Assembly: GCF_023515955.1 (NCBI RefSeq)
Contig: NZ_CP097322.1
Location: 992,001 to 1,056,000 of the forward strand
Direction: 5' to 3'
Source: Streptomyces sp. RerS4
GTDB lineage: Bacteria; Actinomycetota; Actinomycetes; Streptomycetales; Streptomycetaceae
Length of the DNA: 64,000 nt
In this document: in pieces, positions 59,036-64,000 of the stretch
How positions within the stretch are numbered: the stretch's first letter is position 1
Layout: each line of letters begins with the position of its first letter
The notes under the pieces: model-generated
Told to the model about the DNA's origin: nothing
The model's input: the letters and a program-made list of their open reading frames with translations, nothing else
The model's database searches: none
Position numbers and translations under genes: made by a program

Positions 59036-59720
59036 CTCGAACAAGCAAGACCTTCCACCGACCGCGTGGGCCGTCCTCGGCCTGCTGTCGTTCCCCGGCG
59101 AGCGCACCGGGTACGAGCTGAAGAAGTGGGCGGACTCCTCCCTGCGCTTCTTCTACTGGTCGCCCGCGATCAGCCAGATCTACGCCGAACTGCGCCGCCT
59201 GGAGGAACTGGGGTACGCGACCTCCGCCCCCTCGGGCCCCGAGGAGGCCCGCGCCAAGCGCCGCTACGCCATCACCGAGGCGGGCCGCGCGGCCCTGGCC
59301 GACTGGGCCCGCGACTGCGCCGAGGCGGGCCCTCCGGTGCTCAAGCACGGGCTGCTGCTGCGGATCTGGCTCGGCCACCTGGCCGAACCGGAGCGGCTGC
59401 GCGCGATGGTCACCGAGCACGTGGAGCGGACCCGGGGCGAACTGGCCGCCGTACGCCAGGCCATGGAGCACGCGGCGGGCGTGCCGGAGTGGACCTTCCC
59501 CACCCTGGCCCTGCGCTGGAGCGAACGGCAGCACCTGGCGGAACTGGAACTGGCCGAGGCCCTGCTCACCGACCTGGCCGAAGCCGGAGCGGGAGCCGAA
59601 GCCGGAGCCGGAGCCGAAGCCGGAGCCGGAGCCGAAGCCGGAGCCGGAGCCGAAGCCGGTCCCGCCGGTCCCGGGAGCGCGACTCGTCAAGCCGCGGGGG
59701 ACGCGCCCACCCCCGGGTGA
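59019..59720 (+). CDS. PadR-family regulator with repetitive tail
   Basis: 233 residues. N-terminal winged HTH (about 14-95: AWAVLGLLSFPGERTGYELKK, QIYAELRRLEELGY) and the C-terminal dimerisation helices (about 100-185). The tail is four AGAGAE hexapeptides, encoded by 18-bp repeats. PadR proteins repress drug or phenolic-acid response genes. ATG 59019 has GAGGA 5 nt upstream; ATG 59010 is possible. A perfect palindrome covers the start codon. Divergent from the luciferase-like gene. Confidence 0.88.
   Translation: MTSSHISNKQDLPPTAWAVLGLLSFPGERTGYELKKWADSSLRFFYWSPAISQIYAELRRLEELGYATSAPSGPEEARAKRRYAITEAGRAALADWARDCAEAGPPVLKHGLLLRIWLGHLAEPERLRAMVTEHVERTRGELAAVRQAMEHAAGVPEWTFPTLALRWSERQHLAELELAEALLTDLAEAGAGAEAGAGAEAGAGAEAGAGAEAGPAGPGSATRQAAGDAPTPG
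59583..59654 (+). repeat. four 18-bp tandem repeats in the padR gene tail
   Basis: Unit gccggagccggagccgaa, first copy with one substitution, encoding AGAGAE. In-frame, so copy-number change lengthens or shortens the tail. Confidence 0.9.
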
Positions 59721-59909
59721 CGCGCCGGCGCGGCCCCGGCCCGCCCGGCGTCGTACGACCCTGGCGGGAAGCGGTCGGGCGGCTTCCGCGGGCCGACGCA
59801 CGGCCGGTCCCCTCGCGACCCGGGCGCACTAGCATGCGTCCTCACCGCGCGCGGCCGGTCGGGACACCGCGACCGCGCGGGAGCCGCCGTCGACGGAAGC
59901 GAGAGAACC

Positions 59910-60593
59910 TTGACTTTCCTCACCATCGGTCACCGCGGGGTCATGGGTGTCGAGCCTGAGAACACCCTGCGGTCGTTCGTCCACGCGGAACGCTGCGGGA
60001 TGGACGTCATCGCACTGGACGCACGCCTCAGCAAGGACGGCGCCCTCGTCGTCCTGCACGACGCGGAGGTGGACCGCACCACCGACGGCGTGGGCGCCGT
60101 CGCCGACCTGACCCTGGCCGAGCTGCGCGCGCTGGACGCCGGTCAGGGCGAACGCGTACCGCTCCTGGACGAGGTGCTGGACGCGGTCCGCGTACCGCTC
60201 CAGGTGGCGGTCCAGGACCGGGGCGCGGCCGAGGCCCTCGCGGCCCTGATCGAACGCCTCGACCTGACCGCCCGCGTGGAGGTGGCCTCCCGGGACGCGG
60301 AGGTGCTCACCCTGGCGGCCGGGGCGGCGCCGGGGATCCGGACCTCCCTGCGGGTGCCCCGGCACGGGGCGGACGTCGTCGAGCGGGGCCGGGTCGCCGG
60401 CGCGCGGACGCTGGCGCTGGACCTGCGGCGGATCACGCTGGAGACCGTGGAGTCGGCGCACGCGGCCGGGCTGCGCGTGACGGGGTGGACGGTGGACACC
60501 CTGGACCAGCTGCGGCTCGCGCGGGCGCTCCAACTGGACGGCGCGGCCACCGGGTTCCCGGAGATCCGCAGCACGGGCCGCTTCACTGCCTGA
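59910..60593 (+). CDS. glycerophosphodiester phosphodiesterase homologue lacking conserved acidic residues
   Basis: 227 residues, GDPD fold: GHRGVMGVEPENTL with H8-R9, SKDGALVVLHD with H50, and C-terminal GWTVDTLDQL. The normally conserved metal-binding Glu of the IELD motif is Ala (IALD, A35), and the IEIK strand reads VAVQ, losing another Glu and the Lys. Catalysis as a normal diester hydrolase is therefore doubtful; it may be a divergent enzyme or a binding protein. TTG 59910 with GAGAG upstream is the start. The 59721-59909 gap shows no gene. Confidence 0.88.
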   Translation: MTFLTIGHRGVMGVEPENTLRSFVHAERCGMDVIALDARLSKDGALVVLHDAEVDRTTDGVGAVADLTLAELRALDAGQGERVPLLDEVLDAVRVPLQVAVQDRGAAEALAALIERLDLTARVEVASRDAEVLTLAAGAAPGIRTSLRVPRHGADVVERGRVAGARTLALDLRRITLETVESAHAAGLRVTGWTVDTLDQLRLARALQLDGAATGFPEIRSTGRFTA

Positions 60594-60624
60594 GCCGCGC
60601 GCCACGGCCTGAGCCGCGCGCCAC
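60588..60624 (+). repeat. 19-bp tandem duplication at the GDPD gene end
   Basis: gcctgagccgcgcgccacg is repeated once; the first copy contains the stop codon of the GDPD gene. Short duplication, likely replication slippage. Confidence 0.75.
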
Positions 60625-60653
60625 CGCCGCGCGGGCGGCGGGGCCGGTTTCGG

Positions 60654-61193
60654 TCAGAGTTCCTTGACGAGCGTCTCGAAGACCAGGTCGTCGCGCAGCG
60701 GCACGCCGAAGCGCTCGTCACCGTAGGGGAAGGGGCTCAGCTCGCCGGTGCGCCGGTAGCCGCGGCGCTCGTAGTAGGCGATGAGCTCCTCCCGCAGGTT
60801 CACCACCGTCATCCGCATCTCCTTGGCGCCCCAGCCCTCGCGGGCGCGCCGCTCGGCCTCGGCGAGGATCTCCTTGCCGAGGCCCCCGCCCTGGAGGCCG
60901 GGGCGCACCGCGAACATCCCGAAGTAAACGTGGTCGCCCCGGTGTTCGAGCTGGCAGCAGGCGACGAGTTCGCCCGCCCGCTCGACGACGAGCAGCAGGC
61001 TGTCCTCGTCCCGGACGATCGCGCCGACGCCCTCCGCGTCGGTGCGCTGGCCGTCGAGGATGTCGGCCTCGGTGGTCCAGCCGGCCCGGCTGGCGTCGCC
61101 CCGGTAGGCGGACTCGACGAGTTTCACCACCTCCGCTATGTCGGCCTCCACTGCGCTGCGGAAACTCAGGGCGGCGGGCTGGGCGGTCGACAT
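60654..61193 (-). CDS. GNAT family N-acetyltransferase
   Basis: 179 residues, one GNAT domain: acetyl-CoA loop RPGLQGGGLGKEIL, strand VYFGMFAV and the RGYRRTG end. Substrate unknown. The start ATG 61193 matches the domain start at about residue 10. Convergent with the GDPD gene (60 bp apart, with the duplicated 19-bp unit). Confidence 0.9.
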   Translation of the reverse strand: MSTAQPAALSFRSAVEADIAEVVKLVESAYRGDASRAGWTTEADILDGQRTDAEGVGAIVRDEDSLLLVVERAGELVACCQLEHRGDHVYFGMFAVRPGLQGGGLGKEILAEAERRAREGWGAKEMRMTVVNLREELIAYYERRGYRRTGELSPFPYGDERFGVPLRDDLVFETLVKEL

Positions 61194-61339
61194 CGGGAGG
61201 GCTCCGTTCGGTGCGGCGACGGCATGGGGGATGCCGCGTCTGACCCCCCGAGCCTAACCGGGATCACCGTCACGGCGGCGTGAAGAGGACCGCAGGGGGC
61301 ATCTCTTCCAGTGACGCCGACGAACCGGGAGGTTCCGCC

Positions 61340-61894
61340 GTGCACGGTCCCGCTCCCCTCTTCTCCCCCTCCGCCGTCAGCGCCTGGCTGATCGTGCTCC
61401 TGTGCGCCGTGAGCGGTACGTACTGTCTGCTGCGCGCGCGCAGAGCCGGTCGGGCGGCGCGCGGCGGCGCCGTGGGCGAGGCGGTGATGGGCCTGGGCAT
61501 GGCCGCGATGGCCGTTCCGTCGGGCACCGGTCCGTGGGGGCCGCCGGCGTTGCTGTTCGTCTTCTGCGGGGCGGCGGCGCACGCGCTGTGGCTGCTGCGC
61601 GACGGCGCGCACCACGCGCACCACTTCGTCGGCTCGCTGGCGATGGCGTACATGGCCTACGTCGGCCTGGCGATGGGCTCCGGACACGGACACGGCACGG
61701 CGGGGCTGCCCGTCGTGACGGGCGTGCTGCTCGTGTACTACGCGGCGTACGTGCTCCTCGGCGGCGCCCGCCTGGTGACGGCGGGTCCCGCCGCGCGGGC
61801 GTTCGCGACGCCCACGAGCGCGGCCGGAGAGCTGACGCGGGCCTGCCGACTGGCCATGGGGACAGGGATGTTGGCGATGTTGCTGGGCATGTGA
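61340..61894 (+). CDS. DUF5134-like membrane protein
   Basis: 184 residues with about six membrane segments and His-rich loops (HHAHH, HGHGHG). Matches a group I recall as DUF5134, often found beside M56 peptidase genes in streptomycetes. Function unknown. GTG 61340 with GGGAGG upstream is preferred over in-frame ATG 61280. It precedes the M56 gene by 91 bp. Confidence 0.82.
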   Translation: MHGPAPLFSPSAVSAWLIVLLCAVSGTYCLLRARRAGRAARGGAVGEAVMGLGMAAMAVPSGTGPWGPPALLFVFCGAAAHALWLLRDGAHHAHHFVGSLAMAYMAYVGLAMGSGHGHGTAGLPVVTGVLLVYYAAYVLLGGARLVTAGPAARAFATPTSAAGELTRACRLAMGTGMLAMLLGM

Positions 61895-61985
61895 GGCACG
61901 ACGAAACGCCCGGCGGACGTGTCCTGCGTCACCAAAGACGCGGGAGCGTACCGGTGGGCGGGGCCGCGCTCATAGGCTGGACGAC

Positions 61986-62927
61986 ATGATGGTCCCCGCC
62001 GTTCTCCTGCTGCTCGGCGCACTGACCGCGGTGCTCGCCCCCCGTCTGCTGGCTCGGGCCGAGTGGCCCGAGCGCGAACCGGTCGTCGCGCTGTGGGTGT
62101 GGCAGTGCGTGGTCGGGGCGACCCTGCTGTGCCTGGCGTTGTCCATGCTGCTGAGCGCGGCGGCCGCCTGGCAGGCCGTACGGGGCGGGCTCTTCGCGGT
62201 GGCTCCGCGCGGGGTGGTCGACGCCTACGCGCTCGGCGCGGCCGGTGGCCCGTGGGCGACGGGTACCGCCCTGGCGCTGGCCGGCGGGGGCCTGTGGACC
62301 GGCGCGATGCTGACGCGCGAAGTGCTGCGGGCACGGGCCCGGCGCCGCGCGGGGAGCGCCGAACTGCGGCTGCGCGCCCCGCTGTTGCCGGGCGAGGATC
62401 CGGCGGCGACGCGGCTGGTGGTGTTGGAGGGGCCGCGTCCGGAGGCCTGGTGGCAGCCGGGATCCGCGCCGCGGCTGGTGGTGACCACGGCGGCGCTGGG
62501 CCGGCTCAAGGGCAGTCAGCTCGACGCGGTGCTGGCCCACGAGCAGGGACACGCGGCGGCCCGGCACGACTGGCTGCTGCACTGCTCGCGGGCGCTGTCG
62601 CGGGGGTTCCCTCAGGTCCCGGTGTTCGCGGCGTTCGAGGCGGAGATGCACCGGCTGGTGGAACTGGCCGCCGACGACGTGGCCTCGCGACGCTACGGGC
62701 GGCTGACGATCGCCCTGGCCCTGGTCGGGCTCAACGAGGACCGGGGCGTCTTCGGCCCCGGCACCGGCCACCCGCAGGCGCAGGTGCACCGGCGCGTACG
62801 GCGGCTCCTGTCGGCGGCGCCCCGGCTGTCCGCCGTACAGCGGCTGCGGTTGACGGCGCTGGCCACCCTGGTCCCGGCGCTGCCGCTGCTGGTGGCCTTC
62901 GTCCCGGGGCTCAACGCGCTGCGGTGA
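61986..62927 (+). CDS. M56 family membrane metallopeptidase
   Basis: 313 residues. Three N-terminal membrane segments, then the zinc motif HEQGH at 185-189 with a downstream Glu (LVELAADDVA) as the likely third ligand, and a last membrane segment. This is the BlaR1/MecR1 protease type without a sensor domain and without a BlaI gene beside it. ATG 61986 follows a -10-like TAGGCT by 7 nt, consistent with leaderless mRNA. Substrate unknown. Confidence 0.92.
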   Translation: MMVPAVLLLLGALTAVLAPRLLARAEWPEREPVVALWVWQCVVGATLLCLALSMLLSAAAAWQAVRGGLFAVAPRGVVDAYALGAAGGPWATGTALALAGGGLWTGAMLTREVLRARARRRAGSAELRLRAPLLPGEDPAATRLVVLEGPRPEAWWQPGSAPRLVVTTAALGRLKGSQLDAVLAHEQGHAAARHDWLLHCSRALSRGFPQVPVFAAFEAEMHRLVELAADDVASRRYGRLTIALALVGLNEDRGVFGPGTGHPQAQVHRRVRRLLSAAPRLSAVQRLRLTALATLVPALPLLVAFVPGLNALR

Positions 62928-62958
62928 AAGCCCCCCGGGGGCTGCGAAGATCGTCGGT

Positions 62959-63624
62959 ATGCGGAGCACAGTGGTGTCCTGGGCCGGGGTGGGCTGCGGC
63001 CTGCTCACCGTCGCGTTGACCGCCCTGGTGGTGGTCCGTTGGGTGCCCCTGGCCGGTGTCGACGACGGGCTCGCGCGGGACCTGCACGCGTACGCCGTCG
63101 CGCATCCCGGGGTCACCCACGGGATGCGGGTGCTCAGCGACTGGGCGTGGGATCCGTGGACGATGCGCGCGCTGGCAGCGGTGGCCTGTCTGTGGCTGTG
63201 GCGGCGGGGCGATCGGGTGCGCGCGCTCGCGGTGGGCGCGGCGACGCTGGTGGCCTCGGGGGTGCAGCAGGGGGTGAAGGCGGCCGTCGGACGGGAGCGT
63301 CCGCAGTGGCCGGACCCGGTGGCCTCGGCGGATTACGCGGCCTACCCCTCGGGGCACGCGATGACGGCGACGGTGGTGTGCGGGCTGCTGCTGTGGCTGC
63401 TGCCGGCCCGAGGCTCCCGGGGCGCGGCGGGAGCGGCCTGGGCGGTGGCGGCCGTGTCGGTGCTCGGGGTCGGCTTCACCCGCGTCTACCTCGGCGTCCA
63501 CTGGTTCTCGGACGTGCTGGCCGGCTGGCTCCTGGGCGTGGCCCTGGTGGCGTCGACGGTGTTCGGATGTGCCTGCCTGGGGCGATCCCCCGCGTCGCCC
63601 CAGACAGACGATTCCGCGCGCTGA
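62959..63624 (+). CDS. PAP2 family phosphatase
   Basis: 221 residues with five to six membrane segments. The three-part phosphatase motif is visible: K107-RP (114-115), PSGH at 130-133, and R175, H181, D185 in TRVYLGVHWFSD. Such enzymes dephosphorylate phosphatidate or undecaprenyl pyrophosphate on the outer side of the membrane. ATG 62959 follows the M56 stop by 31 bp, so both may be co-transcribed. Confidence 0.92.
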   Translation: MRSTVVSWAGVGCGLLTVALTALVVVRWVPLAGVDDGLARDLHAYAVAHPGVTHGMRVLSDWAWDPWTMRALAAVACLWLWRRGDRVRALAVGAATLVASGVQQGVKAAVGRERPQWPDPVASADYAAYPSGHAMTATVVCGLLLWLLPARGSRGAAGAAWAVAAVSVLGVGFTRVYLGVHWFSDVLAGWLLGVALVASTVFGCACLGRSPASPQTDDSAR

Positions 63625-63630
63625 GTATAT

Positions 63631-63643
63631 TGGCTCCGAGCCA
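63631..63643. promoter_or_regulatory. 13-bp palindrome before the TetR gene
   Basis: TGGCTC-C-GAGCCA is a perfect dyad 18 bp before the ATG at 63662, right after a -10-like TATATT (63626-63631). Probable autoregulatory TetR operator. Confidence 0.6.
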
Positions 63644-63661
63644 GTCAACGCAGGAGTAAGC

Positions 63662-64000
63662 ATGGTCCCGCGCAGCCCATCGGTCAATGAAGAATTGCGC
63701 AGACGTTCCCGGGAGCGCCTGCTCCAGGCGACGGTCGAACTGGTGGATGAACGCGGTTACGAGGCGACCAAGCTCGGCGACATCGCCGACCGGGCGGGCG
63801 CGGCGCGCGGCCTGGTCTCGTACTACTTCCCCGGCAAGCGGCAACTCCTCCAGTCGGCCGTCCACCGGCTGATGCACCTCACCCTGGAGGCGGCGCTGGA
63901 ACGCGAGCCCCGCACCGAGGACGGGCGCGAGCTCCTGGCGCGGGCGATCGACGCGATCCTGGGGCTGGCGCGCGACCATCCGCGACTGATGCGCACGCAC
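63662..64000 (+). CDS. TetR-family regulator (5' part, cut by the window end)
   Basis: 113 residues read from ATG 63662 to the window edge without a stop. N-terminal TetR HTH: RERLLQATVELVDERGYE, LGDIADRAGAARGLVSYYF and a Lys-rich PGKRQLLQSA. GGAG is 8 nt upstream. A palindrome and -10-like hexamer precede it. The effector domain lies beyond the window. Confidence 0.9.
   Translation, partial: MVPRSPSVNEELRRRSRERLLQATVELVDERGYEATKLGDIADRAGAARGLVSYYFPGKRQLLQSAVHRLMHLTLEAALEREPRTEDGRELLARAIDAILGLARDHPRLMRTH

Noticed and set aside
1..64000. Prophage, IS transposase, CRISPR array or integrated plasmid
   Set aside because: No transposase, integrase, phage structural gene, or regular spacer repeats seen; only the 85-bp element at 34328 could be an IS relic.

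Overview
The window reads as chromosomal DNA of a Streptomyces or a very close relative. The sequence is uniformly very GC-rich, genes run nearly end to end with strong third-position GC bias, starts are often GTG, and several families are typical of streptomycetes: a streptophobe-type membrane protein, FHA-ABC fusion and Hanks kinases, a mycothiol-dependent isomerase-like protein, DUF6421 and an Rv1733c-like protein. I count 63 protein genes, the last one cut by the window edge. I see no rRNA, tRNA, CRISPR array, prophage or transposase, and no block of deviant composition. It looks like conserved chromosome, not an accessory island. Family names and DUF numbers come from reading the proteins, not from searches.

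Layout. 1-5.6 kb: a streptophobe-like membrane protein faces a minus-strand operon of an FHA-FHA-ABC transporter, a small unknown protein and a soluble Ser/Thr kinase. 5.7-11.1 kb: CDF metal exporter, Nudix hydrolase and Tm-1-like protein (the last two carry the only in-frame TTA codons I found in genes here), then a membrane Ser/Thr kinase overlapping a small membrane protein with a similar C-terminal outer domain. 11.2-20.8 kb: DJ-1/PfpI protein, GNAT-AAA fusion, secreted trypsin-like protease, AraC fragment, Nudix plus apolipoprotein N-acyltransferase (lnt), PH-like membrane protein, VOC protein behind a MerR-type promoter, ADP-ribosylglycohydrolase, and a membrane protein with a Gly/Cys tail. 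20.8-33 kb: racemase, glycosyltransferase, MOSC protein, Rv1733c-like protein, a beta-helix/AAA ATPase pair that looks like one gene split by a frameshift, Cds1-like cysteine desulfhydrase, RsbW-like ATPase, ROK regulator and AlkB.

33-48 kb: mycothiol-dependent isomerase-like protein, an 85-bp long-stem hairpin, geranylgeranyl-reductase-like enzyme, M20 dipeptidase, MBL protein, an XRE-cupin regulator divergent from a methyltransferase-MFS operon, a P-loop/Nudix fusion, LacI regulator, an ArsR-type regulator divergent from an MFS exporter, a CitE-like aldolase and an S41 protease. 48-58 kb: etfBA, flavin reductase, thioredoxin-like protein, plsC-like acyltransferase, MFS, transglutaminase-like protein, and a tight operon of DUF6421, SDR and threonine aldolase. 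58-64 kb: luciferase-like oxidoreductase divergent from PadR, a GDPD homologue lacking expected acidic residues, GNAT, DUF5134, M56 peptidase, PAP2 phosphatase and the start of a TetR regulator.

The main interest lies in fusions and small operons with unassigned function (DUF6421-SDR-aldolase, GNAT-AAA, P-loop-Nudix, beta-helix-AAA), the FHA-ABC/kinase signalling set, a MerR-type 19-bp-spacer promoter, a 19-bp palindrome covering the PadR start codon, several other sharp palindromes, and a recurring arrangement of a -10-like hexamer 7-8 nt before a start codon, which suggests leaderless mRNAs.
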